DNA from: an uncultured Treponema sp.
GTDB taxonomy: Bacteria; Spirochaetota; Spirochaetia; Treponematales; Treponemataceae
NCBI GenBank assembly: GCA_934667505.1
Contig: CAKULY010000006.1
Location: 1-64,000 of the forward strand
Length of the DNA: 64,000 nt
Direction: 5' to 3'
Each line of letters begins with the position of its first letter. Positions within the stretch are counted from its first letter, which is position 1. The notes beneath the pieces were generated by a model. It saw only the letters and a list, made by a program, of their open reading frames with translations. It was not told where the DNA came from and did no database searches. Positions 8,070-17,008 of the stretch are shown here, one piece after another. Both the position numbers and the translations under genes were made by a program.

Positions 8070-10079
8070 TTATGCTTGTTTAGTATTAAAAGAGCCTTCT
8101 TCTAGTTCTTTTATTTGGTCGCGAAGCGCGGCTGCTTGCTCATATTCTAGGCGTTCGGCGCAGTCTTCCATTTCTTTTTTCAAGGCTTTTATCAGTTTTG
8201 CTCTTTGTTTTTTGTCAAAAAGGTTTGTGTTTTTCTTTAGAATTTCAATTTCTATTTCTGCATTTTCGGCTGCTTCTTTTTCCTGGTGTTCTAGAATGTC
8301 TTGAACTTTTTTCTGAATTGTCTGCGGAGTAATTCCGTGCTCTTTGTTGTACGCTTCTTGAATCTGGCGGCGGTGCTTTGTTTCGTCAATCGCTTCTTTC
8401 ATGGCGTCGCTCATGCGGTCTGCATACATAACAACTTTTCCTTCCGCGTTGCGTGCGGCTCGTCCAATAATCTGGATGAGTGAAGTTGTTGAGCGCAAAA
8501 AACCGATTTTATCTGCGTCGAGCAGGGCAATGAACGAAACTTCTGGCAAGTCGATTCCTTCCCGCAAAAGATTAATTCCGATTAGGACGTCGGTTTCGCC
8601 AGAACGCAGCGATTTTAAAATTTCTACACGTTCAAAAGTGTCAATTTCGGAATGAATATACTTTACTTTTAGGTCAAGTTCTGTAAGGTAGTCTGTTAAG
8701 TCTTCTGCCATTTTTTTTGTTAGCGTAAGGACAAGGCTTCGTTCGTGTTTTGCAATGCGGTCTTTGATTTCTTTGTAAATGTCTTCCATTTGACCTTCGG
8801 TCGGTCTGACTTCTACAATTGGATCTAGAAGTCCTGTTGGACGAATGAGCTGCTCTACAACTTGAGTTGACTGTTTTATTTCTTCTTTGCGAGGCGTTGC
8901 CGTAACGTAAATCACCTGGTTCATTTTCTTTGAAAATTCTTCAAACTTTAATGGACGGTTATCAAGAGCGCTTGGCAGTCTAAATCCAAAGTCAATTAAG
9001 TTTTGTTTTCGGCTTCGGTCGCCTTCGTACATTGCGCCTATTTGGGGCACAGAAACGTGAGCTTCGTCTATCATGCACAAAAAGTCATCTGGAAAGTAGT
9101 GCAATAAAGTTGCTGGCGGCTGACCAGGCGCGCGTCCGCTGATTGGCCCTGAATAGTTTTCAATGCCTGTGCAGTAGCCCATTTCTTTCATCATTTCGAT
9201 GTCGTAAGTGGTTCTTGTTTTTAAGCGTTCTGCTTCAAGCATTTTTCCTTGGCTTCTTAACTGTTCAACGCGGAAGTCTAGCTCTTCTTGGATTCTTTGG
9301 GTTGCATTAATCAAAATATCTTTAGGAACAACAAAGTGTTTTGCTGGGTAAAAAACGGTTTCGTCTAATTCTTCAACTGTTGCTCCTGTGATTGTGTTGA
9401 ACCTTCGGATTCTTACAACTTCGTCCCAATCCAGTTCGATTCTGTAGGCTTCGTCGATTTCCATGTATGGTGGAAAAACTTCGATTATGTCTCCGCGAAT
9501 TCTAAAATGACCTCTGTCTAAAACCATGTCATTTCGGCTGTATTGGAGGCTTGTTAAAGCTAAAGCAAACTTATGAATTTCTAGAGTTTGGCCTTTTTCG
9601 ATGTGAATTCGCATTTCTTTGTACAAGTCTGGCATTCCCAAGCCGTAGATACAAGAAACTGTTGCCACCACAATAACATCGCGTCTTTCCATCAGGCTGT
9701 ACGTTGCTGCAAGGCGAAGTTTGTCGATTTCTTCATTTACATCGCAGTCTTTTTCAATGTAAAGGTCGCGTGCTGGAACGTAGGCTTCTGGCTGATAGTA
9801 GTCGTAATACGAAACAAAATATTCGACCGCATTTTCAGGGAAGAATGACTTAAACTCTCTATACAATTGGGCGGAAAGTGTTTTGTTGTGGCTTATTATC
9901 AGGGTTGGGCGTTGGATTTTTTCTATGATTTTAGCCATCGTAAAGGTTTTTCCAGAGCCAGTTACGCCTTTTAAGGTTTGGTATTTGTCGCCCCTAAGAA
10001 AACCTTCGCTTAATTTTTCAATTGCCTGTTCCTGGTCGCCTGCCGGCTGAAATGGAGAAACAACTTTGAACTTTCTCAT
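8070..10079 (-). CDS. uvrB: UvrABC excision nuclease subunit B
   Basis: DNA-damage verification helicase of nucleotide excision repair; it receives damaged DNA from UvrA and recruits UvrC. The Walker A loop GVTGSGKTFTMA is at 38-49, the damage-probing beta-hairpin region YYDYYQPEAYVP near 92-103 and the DEAH box (CMIDEAHVSVPQ) near 340. A C-terminal UVR domain (MEDCAERLEYEQAAALRDQI) contacts UvrC. At 669 residues it has the family's usual length. Its ATG overlaps the stop of htrA by four bases (ATGA), so the two are co-translated. uvrA and uvrC are not in the window. Confidence 0.98.
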   Translation of the reverse strand: MRKFKVVSPFQPAGDQEQAIEKLSEGFLRGDKYQTLKGVTGSGKTFTMAKIIEKIQRPTLIISHNKTLSAQLYREFKSFFPENAVEYFVSYYDYYQPEAYVPARDLYIEKDCDVNEEIDKLRLAATYSLMERRDVIVVATVSCIYGLGMPDLYKEMRIHIEKGQTLEIHKFALALTSLQYSRNDMVLDRGHFRIRGDIIEVFPPYMEIDEAYRIELDWDEVVRIRRFNTITGATVEELDETVFYPAKHFVVPKDILINATQRIQEELDFRVEQLRSQGKMLEAERLKTRTTYDIEMMKEMGYCTGIENYSGPISGRAPGQPPATLLHYFPDDFLCMIDEAHVSVPQIGAMYEGDRSRKQNLIDFGFRLPSALDNRPLKFEEFSKKMNQVIYVTATPRKEEIKQSTQVVEQLIRPTGLLDPIVEVRPTEGQMEDIYKEIKDRIAKHERSLVLTLTKKMAEDLTDYLTELDLKVKYIHSEIDTFERVEILKSLRSGETDVLIGINLLREGIDLPEVSFIALLDADKIGFLRSTTSLIQIIGRAARNAEGKVVMYADRMSDAMKEAIDETKHRRQIQEAYNKEHGITPQTIQKKVQDILEHQEKEAAENAEIEIEILKKNTNLFDKKQRAKLIKALKKEMEDCAERLEYEQAAALRDQIKELEEGSFNTKQA

Positions 10080-11329
10080 TTTAACTCCGGGTCTGCAAGG
10101 ACTATAGAAACCGTTCTGTCCCTTTTGTTTCTGTGGAGTGTAAGCTGGATTGTATCTCCAGGTCGCTTGGCTTCGAGTGCTGAATAATAATCGGCGATTG
10201 TGTTTACTTGAATATTGTCGATTTTTGTAATTATATCTCCGCCAAGAAAGATTTTCGAATTGTAATATCGAACGGCTTGTGTTCCTTGAATAACGCCTGC
10301 TTTTTCGGCGTTGCCACCTTTTTTTGTTCTAGAAACAAGAAGTCCTTTTGAAATGTCAAGGTTTGCATAGTTTGCAATTAGATTTGTGAGTTGCACAAGT
10401 TCCAGTTCGAGCGTTCCTCTGCGGACTTTTCCGTAATTTATAAGGTCAGAAGCCACGCGAATTGCAGTTTCTGAAGGCACTGAAAATCCAATTCCAGCAC
10501 TGCTTCCGCTAGAAGAATAAATCATTGTATTGATTCCGACCATTCTTCCTGCCGTATCAAGCAAAGGTCCTCCGCTGTTGCCAGGATTTATCGCTGTGTC
10601 AGTTTGAATCATGTTTCGTATTATTCGATTTGTGCTGGAATCTTTTATAGGACGACCGAGCGCGCTTACAATTCCTGTTGTCATAGTTCGTTCAAATCCA
10701 AATGGGTTTCCAATTGCAATAACTTTTTGACCTACGCAAAGTTTTGAAGAGTCTCCAAATGAAATTGTCTGCAAAACAGTTCCTTCTGGTGGGTCAAATT
10801 TTATTACGGCAAGGTCGCTGTCTGCATCTTGCCCAACAACTGTAGCTTCATACTGAGTTCCATCTGAAAGAGAAACGTAAATTCTTGAAGCGCCTTTGAT
10901 TACGTGAACATTTGTTAAAACGTATCCTCTCTTGTCGATTATTGAACCAGAACCGCTTCCGCCGTCTTGAACTACAGGTTCCAAAAACCAGTTTACGCCA
11001 GTTATCTGGGTGTTTATGTTAACTACCGCAGGACTGCATTTTTTGTAGACATTGATATTTTGCAATTCTTCCTGTGTGTATGAATTTTCGGAAGAAAGGT
11101 TTACAGGCTTGTAATCGCTGTAATCAGTTTTTCCAAAATCTTCTGCAGCTGAAACAGCAGTCGAATTTTCTTCTTCAGAAGGATATTGAACTTTTGTGCT
11201 TGTTTGTTCTGTATCCTGTTTTTTTATTTTGCTTGATTTTATTCCATAAACAGTTGATGTAATTCCAACTGTCAGAGCCATTGTTATTACAACTGAAAAA
11301 ATTACTTGTGAACGTGAATAAAGTTTCAT
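10076..11329 (-). CDS. htrA: HtrA/DegP-family periplasmic serine protease
   Basis: Envelope quality-control protease. An uncleaved N-terminal membrane anchor (about 8-30) is followed by a Ser/Thr/Glu-rich linker, a trypsin-like domain with catalytic His 142 (NVHVIKG), Asp 172 (DADSDLAVIKF) and Ser 252 (NPGNSGGPLLD), and one PDZ domain (about 310-410). One PDZ domain and a membrane anchor make it more like DegS/HtrA than two-PDZ DegP. It overlaps uvrB by four bases and follows an outer-membrane-like gene by 18 bases, so it is in an operon. No clear ribosome site precedes the ATG. Confidence 0.93.
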   Translation of the reverse strand: MKLYSRSQVIFSVVITMALTVGITSTVYGIKSSKIKKQDTEQTSTKVQYPSEEENSTAVSAAEDFGKTDYSDYKPVNLSSENSYTQEELQNINVYKKCSPAVVNINTQITGVNWFLEPVVQDGGSGSGSIIDKRGYVLTNVHVIKGASRIYVSLSDGTQYEATVVGQDADSDLAVIKFDPPEGTVLQTISFGDSSKLCVGQKVIAIGNPFGFERTMTTGIVSALGRPIKDSSTNRIIRNMIQTDTAINPGNSGGPLLDTAGRMVGINTMIYSSSGSSAGIGFSVPSETAIRVASDLINYGKVRRGTLELELVQLTNLIANYANLDISKGLLVSRTKKGGNAEKAGVIQGTQAVRYYNSKIFLGGDIITKIDNIQVNTIADYYSALEAKRPGDTIQLTLHRNKRDRTVSIVLADPELK

Positions 11330-11347
11330 ATCTTTATATTAATGAAA

Positions 11348-12187
11348 TTAAAAAAGGTATGCAACGCTGATATGTCCTTCAAGATTCATAGTGTTTTCTT
11401 CTATAAAATAGATGGCGGCAAGTCCTAGTGTAGTTCTTAAAGTTTTTTTAGAAGTTAAAAATGAAGTTTCAATTCCGGTTTCTGCGCTTTTTAGCCATTT
11501 TGAATTGGGTTTTAGCAAACTGTTCAAAGTTCCGAAAATATTGACAGAAGAGGTTTCCTTAGGCGTAAAAGCAAACGCTAGCGAATTTTTTAGAAGAACA
11601 GAATCTGAATAGGAATCTGTTCCCTTAGGACTAAAAATGCACTGCGATGTAAATCCTGAAAACGTATTTTTTGTTTGTATTCCAGCAAGAAGGGCGATTC
11701 CAAGTCCGTTCTCGTTGTTTGATGGCACATATATTTGATTTTTATCTTTTTTTGCCAATCCAGAATATCTAAGACTTGCCCCCAGGCATAGGCTTGCTTT
11801 TTCAGAAAGAGAAAGCGCTACGGTTGATTTTGCTGCGACTGAAAACGCAGTTGCTAAAGATTCCGCTCCTGTTTCAAAACCGAACGTTCCAGAAAGTTCT
11901 AATAAAGGTATTATGGCAATGCAGATTTCCGCTCTGGTCTGATTTTTTGAATAATAATTTTGCAACGAAAGTGTTTGCGCTGTAAAAAGAGATAAAATCA
12001 TTGTAGCTTTTGGAACGCTTTGCGCGGTAGGAATGTTTGCAATTCCTGTTCCAGAAGTCGTAATTTGGTTTAGAGGATATACAGGCAAATAATTAAAATC
12101 AGAATCTTTTGATTCTGATAAATCCTGCGAAAATCCTGCAAAAAGAGAAATAAAAAAAACAGAAATAAAAATATAAGTTTTTTTCAT
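11348..12187 (-). CDS. Secreted protein of unknown function, possible outer-membrane beta-barrel
   Basis: About 279 residues with a signal peptide (MKKTYIFISVFFISLFAGFS-Q). The mature part shows alternating hydrophobic/polar strands, many Ser/Thr/Gly residues and a C-terminus ending in a strand with a final Phe (ISVAYLF), as in outer-membrane barrels. No family recognised. An ATG at 12205 is also in frame but would put six polar residues ahead of the signal peptide, so 12187 is preferred. It follows radC by a few bases and precedes htrA by 18. Barrel prediction is inference. Confidence 0.65.
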   Translation of the reverse strand: MKKTYIFISVFFISLFAGFSQDLSESKDSDFNYLPVYPLNQITTSGTGIANIPTAQSVPKATMILSLFTAQTLSLQNYYSKNQTRAEICIAIIPLLELSGTFGFETGAESLATAFSVAAKSTVALSLSEKASLCLGASLRYSGLAKKDKNQIYVPSNNENGLGIALLAGIQTKNTFSGFTSQCIFSPKGTDSYSDSVLLKNSLAFAFTPKETSSVNIFGTLNSLLKPNSKWLKSAETGIETSFLTSKKTLRTTLGLAAIYFIEENTMNLEGHISVAYLF

Positions 12188-12208
12188 ATTTAGATTATAT
12201 TGCATAAA

Positions 12209-12874
12209 CTATTGTTCTTCAAATAGAAGTTTGTTTTCTAAAAAACTAAAATAGTTTTCCGTCCCAAATATGATGTGGTCTAATAGCTGAATTCCAATAA
12301 TCATCGAAGCTTTTATTAAAATTTTTGTTGTTTGAATATCTTCTTCAGAAGGAGTGCAATTTCCCGAAGGATGATTGTGGCAAACGATTATTGAATTTGC
12401 GTTTTCTTTTAATGCTTCCGAAAATATTTCTCGCGGATGAATAATCGCTCTGTCAACAGTTCCTATTGCAGCGACCCGTATTTGGATAATTTCATGGCTT
12501 CCGTTTAGCGTTATACATAAAAAATGTTCTTTTGGCTGAATCGAATAGTTTCTAATAAAAGGAATCAAATCGGAAGGGCTTTTTATAACGGCATTTTTAT
12601 GGCAGAAACGTCTGCGCCCAAGTTCAAGTCCTGCAAGGACTGCAAGCGATTTGCTTATGCCTATTCCTTTTATTTCGGTAAGTTTTTGAGGCAAGTCTTC
12701 TTGAGAAACCGAATCTAAAATCTCCACGATTTTTTCAGAAAGTTTTGCAACAGGAATATTTCTTGTTCCTGAACCAAGTATCATCATAACAAGTTCTTCA
12801 TCTGTAGGATATGAAAGACCATGTTTTATTGTAAGTTCTCGTATTTCCGGTTTGTAATTTTTGTACTGTTTCAC
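12209..12874 (-). CDS. radC: RadC-family (JAB1/MPN metalloprotease fold) protein
   Basis: An N-terminal helix-hairpin-helix region (TEIKGIGISKSLAVLAGLELG) is followed by the MPN domain with the metal motif HNHPSGNCTPSEEDI and an upstream catalytic Glu region (REIFSEALKENANSIIVCHNHPSG). The name is historical: a direct recombinational-repair role is doubtful. Start choice is uncertain. The longest frame begins with TTG at 12892, but a TATAAT (12879-12884) lies between that TTG and an in-frame GTG at 12874, so the GTG is preferred. Neither start has a ribosome site. Confidence 0.88.
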   Translation of the reverse strand: MKQYKNYKPEIRELTIKHGLSYPTDEELVMMILGSGTRNIPVAKLSEKIVEILDSVSQEDLPQKLTEIKGIGISKSLAVLAGLELGRRRFCHKNAVIKSPSDLIPFIRNYSIQPKEHFLCITLNGSHEIIQIRVAAIGTVDRAIIHPREIFSEALKENANSIIVCHNHPSGNCTPSEEDIQTTKILIKASMIIGIQLLDHIIFGTENYFSFLENKLLFEEQ

Positions 12875-12941
12875 ATATATTATATAGTTCAAGCTATGGC
12901 AGAATCGGCATTTTTTTTACACTTTTGAGCAAGTCACAGTA

Positions 12942-12960
12942 TCGAGTTTTTTTTATAAGT
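12942..12960 (+). repeat. Fragment of foldback repeat (left tip only)
   Basis: TCGAG followed by a T run and ATAAGTG matches the left tip of the foldback family, with no matching right tip nearby. It lies 39 bases upstream of the glucosaminidase gene. Confidence 0.4.
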
Positions 12961-12998
12961 GCCGAAAATAATAAGACAAAACTATTTTAGGGGATTTT

Positions 12999-13613
12999 AT
13001 GAAAAAAACGACTTTACATTTTGTACTTTTTGCTTTTGTTTTTAGTTTTTTATTTTTTTCTTGTGTTTCTGTACCGCAAAAAAGAATTGAGGCATCAAGA
13101 GAGCTAAAAGGAAAACCTGTTTTTTCTTCAGATGAGCTTGTTTATTGTTTTATGCAAAAAAATCCCAATGCAGATAAATCTTTGGTTCAAAGGCTTGCAA
13201 AATTCTATATAGAAGAGGCTGGCGTAGAGGGGATAAATTCTGATGTGGCTTTTGCGCAGATGTGTCTTGAAACAGGTTACTTAAAATTCGGAAATTTAGT
13301 CGTTCCAGAAATGCACAATTATTGTGGGCTAGGGGCAATTGATGCCCAGCATCCAGGTGAATGGTTTGAGACAGAGCAGATTGGAGTCCGAGCCCATATT
13401 CAACATCTTCAGGCGTACGCTACAAACGAAAACGAAAAATTAAATCTTCCGCTAGTTGATCCGCGCTATAATTGGGTCCATAAGGCTAAGTTTGCAAAAG
13501 ATATTTATGCTCTTGCAGGAGTTTGGGCTACCGATAAACTTTATGGCAAAAAAATAGACGCAATACTTTTGTTCATGGAACAGTCGGTTGCGTCTAAATA
13601 TAAAAACAGATAG
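12999..13613 (+). CDS. Lipoprotein with GH73 (FlgJ-type) glucosaminidase domain
   Basis: Predicted peptidoglycan hydrolase of the envelope. A signal peptide with lipobox FFSC (Cys 22) precedes a GH73-type core (about 65-200): SDVAFAQMCLETGYLKFG carries the predicted catalytic Glu, and NYCGLGAIDA and GEWFETEQIGVRAHIQHLQAYA are family blocks. It is 204 residues, typical for a single-domain member. The ATG has aggggatttt upstream. The TAG stop is formed by the first three bases of foldback repeat copy C. Confidence 0.88.
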   Translation: MKKTTLHFVLFAFVFSFLFFSCVSVPQKRIEASRELKGKPVFSSDELVYCFMQKNPNADKSLVQRLAKFYIEEAGVEGINSDVAFAQMCLETGYLKFGNLVVPEMHNYCGLGAIDAQHPGEWFETEQIGVRAHIQHLQAYATNENEKLNLPLVDPRYNWVHKAKFAKDIYALAGVWATDKLYGKKIDAILLFMEQSVASKYKNR

Positions 13614-13931
13614 CCCGAGCTTCGAGTTTTTTATAAATTGTGAAAAAAACGCTCTCAACGAATTTACAATTTGTTACCGATGGTTGTGCTCGCACTTCGT
13701 TTGGGTTGATTTGGGGGATGTCTAATAAGTTCTAAATGTCATTGTCGTACTTGATACAACAATCTCTAAATGATTGCAATATATGCATTTAGATTTTCGG
13801 GTCAAGCCCGAAAATGACAGAAAAGATACTTTTGGGACATCCCCTTAACTGGTCTTATCGCACAAAATCTTCACAAATTATAAATTCGTTTACGCTTTTA
13901 TTCTCTTTATAAAAACTCGAAGTTTTGGCTA
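13611..13931 (+). repeat. Foldback repeat, copy C, interrupted by a 131-bp element
   Basis: Tips TAGCCCGAGCTTCGAG and CTCGAAGTTTTGGCTA pair with two mismatches. The apical hairpin seen in other copies is replaced by the inner element at 13714-13844; the outer element without it is about 190 bp. It fills the gap between the convergent glucosaminidase and pyrH genes. Confidence 0.85.
13714..13844 (+). mobile_element. 131-bp miniature inverted-repeat element, copy 1 (nested)
   Basis: Ends GGGGATGTC and GACATCCCC. Inside are two hairpin units in inverted orientation: ATTGTCGTACTTGATACAACAAT and TTTTCGGGTCAAGCCCGAAAA. The second copy, at 30346-30476, is identical except at the fifth base from each end. 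The right end read inward (GGGGATGTCCCAAAAG) resembles termini of several IS families. No open reading frame of note. Confidence 0.85.
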
Positions 13932-13942
13932 GATAACTAATG

Positions 13943-14638
13943 TTAGCCTATTTTCGTTCCTACAAAATCCTGGTCGTTCAGGATTGCGCGGATGTTTTCA
14001 ATGTTTTTCCCGCCGGCGCAAATAACGGTCATTCCACATTCGTCTGCCTTTTTTGAAGCAATCGGATCGAACGGGCAGTTTTTGCCAGGAACCCAGCTGT
14101 CGCCGACCATTTTGCGGAAATCAGCCCAGCTGATGCTGTCAATAGGTTTTGCATCAGGATTCTTTCTTGGATCATCAGTGTAAACTTTTTCGATATTTGA
14201 AAGATTTACAACTGTTTTTGCGCCGTGCTGTTCTGCAAGAAGAACCGCATCATTGTCTGTAGAAAATCCTGGATGCCAACCAGCGGCAAGAAGAACTCTT
14301 CCTTTGAAATCTATTGGTTCTGTAGGATTATAGACTACGTCATTTTGGCAAAGCTCTCCGAAGCAAGCTTTTACGAGCTGGGCATTAAGCCTTGTTGCCA
14401 TAATTCCAATCCAGTCGGCAGCATCGCTTGCGGAGTTTGTGTTTACGCATTTAGAAACTTCAGAATATGCGTTTTGATAAATGCGAGCAGGTGCTCCGCC
14501 GCCAACAACAAGAATTAGTTTTCGGCTTGCGTCCTCTTCAAGCCATTCTTTTACAAGATTAATAAATTTTCCTAAAAATTCTGTGTCAGGTTTTTCTGGA
14601 ACTACGATTGAGCCACCTACGGAAAGAACTTTTGTCAT
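13943..14638 (-). CDS. pyrH: UMP kinase, archaeal-like type
   Basis: Phosphorylates UMP to UDP for nucleotide synthesis; amino-acid-kinase fold. Visible blocks: VLSVGGSIVVP at the N-terminus, LVVGGGAPARIY, the SDAADWIGIMATRLNAQLV helix, and TDDPRKNPDAKPIDSISW near 160-180. At 231 residues, the GGGAPAR/IGIMATRLNA pattern is closer to archaeal UMP kinases than to the usual bacterial PyrH. The ATG has ggagtatattagt upstream and begins one base after the previous stop, so it is the last gene of the sigma-factor operon. Confidence 0.9.
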   Translation of the reverse strand: MTKVLSVGGSIVVPEKPDTEFLGKFINLVKEWLEEDASRKLILVVGGGAPARIYQNAYSEVSKCVNTNSASDAADWIGIMATRLNAQLVKACFGELCQNDVVYNPTEPIDFKGRVLLAAGWHPGFSTDNDAVLLAEQHGAKTVVNLSNIEKVYTDDPRKNPDAKPIDSISWADFRKMVGDSWVPGKNCPFDPIASKKADECGMTVICAGGKNIENIRAILNDQDFVGTKIG

Positions 14639-14639
14639 A

Positions 14640-16349
14640 CTAATATACTCCTATGATTATTGGATCAGCCCAATATGAACTGTATTTTATTTTTTCACCG
14701 GAAGCTTCTTCCCAGATTGACTGTAAAGAATAACTTCTAGGTCTTTGTACCGACTTATTGTTCGGGGCAGTAGGTTTTATTTCGTTCCAGCCTCTGCTAA
14801 ACAAAATGTGCTGCGAATCTAAATTGCCAAAATAGTAGATTTCTGGTTCAATTCCCTTTTGCCAAGAGTGATATTCAAGTCCTGCTCCTAAAGCCGGGTC
14901 CACAGGAATCCATCCAAATCCTGGTAAGTAAAATTCGCTCCACCAATGGTTTAGAGCTTTCAAATCAGAGCCTACAATAATTCCACTGTCTGGCAATGCA
15001 GAAATTCCGCAAGAGCGGAGCAAGGCTGTGTAAATAATTGCAAAATCATAGGCATCGCCTTTTTTGGTTCTTATTAAATCAACCGGACTTATATTGCCCT
15101 TTCTTACATCTTTTAGAACAACAAATTCTTTTACCATATAATTGTAAATTAAAGCTGCGATATTATAAACATTTTTTTCATCTTTTATGATTTTTTTTGC
15201 AAGGTCGATAACGGTTTTGTCGTTTGAAGGAACGCAGTTATCTGGTTGCGTAGTTTTTAATTTGAGCATAGAACTGCTTTCGGCCTTTGGATTAAGCCTT
15301 GCTACAGAAACATTTGTTCTAGTTTCATAGACAGTTACGGCGTAGTTTTGAATAAAACGTCTTTTTCCAAAAGAGTTTTTTGCGCCTTGCATTTGGTGAA
15401 TTACTGTATTCTGAAAATCTGCGATTACAGGCTCAGGAGAATATTCTGTCAATTGAACAGACGGCTGGCTAGAGGACAGCACAGGACGAGGACATCTTAG
15501 AATAATAGAAGAGTCTTTGTCGCCAGAGGCTTCTTCTACGTCAACTGAAACTTGAACTACATACGTTTTTGGCGAAATATAGCTTTTCTTGCCAGCCTTT
15601 GTGTCTATGTTTAAATTTCTTGCAGGAGAAGAGCCTTTTGAAGTTTTAATAAAAATATTTCCAGAAGAAGCTCCGTCTGGAACTCTGACTCTAATTTCGT
15701 TGTCGCTCCAGTATTCGTAGTCAAAGTCTGATTCGCTTGCTTCGATGAACGAAAAATCCTCGCCGCTGTTTAATTTTCTTGTAGATTCGTCAACGTTCGC
15801 GTTCTTTTCGCGGTTAACGGAAAAGAATATTTGCGAACGGTCTCTGGCCGTGCCAAAATTGTTTCCAGAAATTGTAAGCAATGTTCCTGTATAAACTTTT
15901 GAAGGGGAAATCACTGTTATTACAGGAATTAGGTCTATCGGATTTGTAGAAACTGCAATAGGAGCTGCAATCTTGTTCGCAAAAAAAGATGGTTTGGACT
16001 TGGCTTTTTTTGTTCCAACAAAAACGAGGCCTTCTTGAACGTTCGCAGGAAGAACAACTTTTATTTCAGTGTCTGTCCAAGAAATATAAGAGCTTGAAGT
16101 AAGCCTGCTTCCTCCGAATTCCACATAGCTGTCGCCTTTTTCTAGCCCAAAATATTTTCCTTTAATTACGACCAAATCTCCTGGAGATCCCACAGGAGGA
16201 TTTAGCGATATTATTTCAGGTTTGTTAGCAATGCGCAAAGTAAAAGCGACAGAAAGTCCCACAGTAATAATTCCAATCGCTATCCAAATAAGTGTTCGAA
16301 TTATTGGCGACTTTCTAAGAGTATAAATAGTTGAATTTGATTCGTTCAC
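14640..16349 (-). CDS. IPT/TIG-domain membrane protein with inactive-looking transglutaminase domain
   Basis: A 569-residue protein anchored by one N-terminal membrane segment (about 19-40), with most of the chain outside. Two IPT/TIG immunoglobulin-like repeats are seen (about 47-115 and 140-250: PVGSPGDLVVIKGKYFG, PSKVYTGTLLTISGNNFG). A transglutaminase-like domain follows (about 385-510). Its His and Asp are present (NHWWSEFYLPGFGW, PVDPALG), but the nucleophile segment, normally GxC, reads KKGDAYDFA, so Cys is replaced by Ala. It is therefore likely a binding or scaffold protein rather than an enzyme. The start is a GTG overlapping the anti-sigma stop (GTGA), so it is co-translated with the sigma operon. 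Confidence 0.75.
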   Translation of the reverse strand: MNESNSTIYTLRKSPIIRTLIWIAIGIITVGLSVAFTLRIANKPEIISLNPPVGSPGDLVVIKGKYFGLEKGDSYVEFGGSRLTSSSYISWTDTEIKVVLPANVQEGLVFVGTKKAKSKPSFFANKIAAPIAVSTNPIDLIPVITVISPSKVYTGTLLTISGNNFGTARDRSQIFFSVNREKNANVDESTRKLNSGEDFSFIEASESDFDYEYWSDNEIRVRVPDGASSGNIFIKTSKGSSPARNLNIDTKAGKKSYISPKTYVVQVSVDVEEASGDKDSSIILRCPRPVLSSSQPSVQLTEYSPEPVIADFQNTVIHQMQGAKNSFGKRRFIQNYAVTVYETRTNVSVARLNPKAESSSMLKLKTTQPDNCVPSNDKTVIDLAKKIIKDEKNVYNIAALIYNYMVKEFVVLKDVRKGNISPVDLIRTKKGDAYDFAIIYTALLRSCGISALPDSGIIVGSDLKALNHWWSEFYLPGFGWIPVDPALGAGLEYHSWQKGIEPEIYYFGNLDSQHILFSRGWNEIKPTAPNNKSVQRPRSYSLQSIWEEASGEKIKYSSYWADPIIIGVY

Positions 16350-17008
16350 GGTAAAATCCCAGTATTTGAATTTACAGGAAGCCTGATTTGAACTTCGCTG
16401 TAATTTTGTTTGTCTAATCCAGGAACGGTCATTTCTATAGAAATTTTATTTATATTTCTAAAATTTGGACGGAAAACATCTCGCTCTGGAATAGTCATTC
16501 TACCATTATTCATAGAAACTGCAAATGGTTGAGATATATTTCCATTTATGACAACGTTTTCATTAACTACAGGTAAATCCTGCGTCATTGCAACTTCAGA
16601 AAAATTTACTGCCTGTGCAGAATTCGGCTGAATATTTAAAAGTTTTACAGGAACAATAACCAATGCTACGGCAGCCGCTGCGACTAGTGCGTATTTTGCA
16701 AATCCATAAACTTTTTGATTTTGAGGATTTGAAAATGCTGAAAGCATGAAATTTTCAGACTGCTTTACATTTTTAGAATATTTTAGTTTAGTCTGAATCC
16801 TTTCAAAGCTTTGCTCTAAGTAAATAGAATCTGGAGTTATTTGGATTTTATCTTTTTGCAAGAGTTCATGAATTTTTTTTAAGGAATCTAACTTCTTTTG
16901 GCACTTTGGACAGTTTTTTAAATGCTGTTCGTATTCAGCTAGATATGTTGAAGGTAGTTCCTTATCTAAATAGATTGAATGAATATCATCAGTTGGGCAA
17001 GAATACAT
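16346..17008 (-). CDS. Anti-sigma factor with N-terminal zinc-finger (zf-HC2) motif
   Basis: Predicted membrane anti-sigma factor that holds the ECF sigma factor encoded just upstream. The N-terminal 60 residues contain the HxxxCxxC ZAS motif (EQHLKNCPKCQKKL). One membrane segment lies near 100-125 (YALVAAAAVALVIVPVKLL), followed by an exported C-terminal domain. The longest frame starts with TTG at 17014, but aggag lies six bases upstream of the ATG at 17008, so 17008 is used. It overlaps the sigma gene by 20 bases, the usual arrangement for such pairs. Confidence 0.82.
   Translation of the reverse strand: MYSCPTDDIHSIYLDKELPSTYLAEYEQHLKNCPKCQKKLDSLKKIHELLQKDKIQITPDSIYLEQSFERIQTKLKYSKNVKQSENFMLSAFSNPQNQKVYGFAKYALVAAAAVALVIVPVKLLNIQPNSAQAVNFSEVAMTQDLPVVNENVVINGNISQPFAVSMNNGRMTIPERDVFRPNFRNINKISIEMTVPGLDKQNYSEVQIRLPVNSNTGILP

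Noticed and set aside
13714..13844. Start of a CRISPR or integron site because of the paired palindromes
   Set aside because: Only two copies exist, far apart, each a complete unit with IS-like ends; no array and no integrase or Cas gene nearby.
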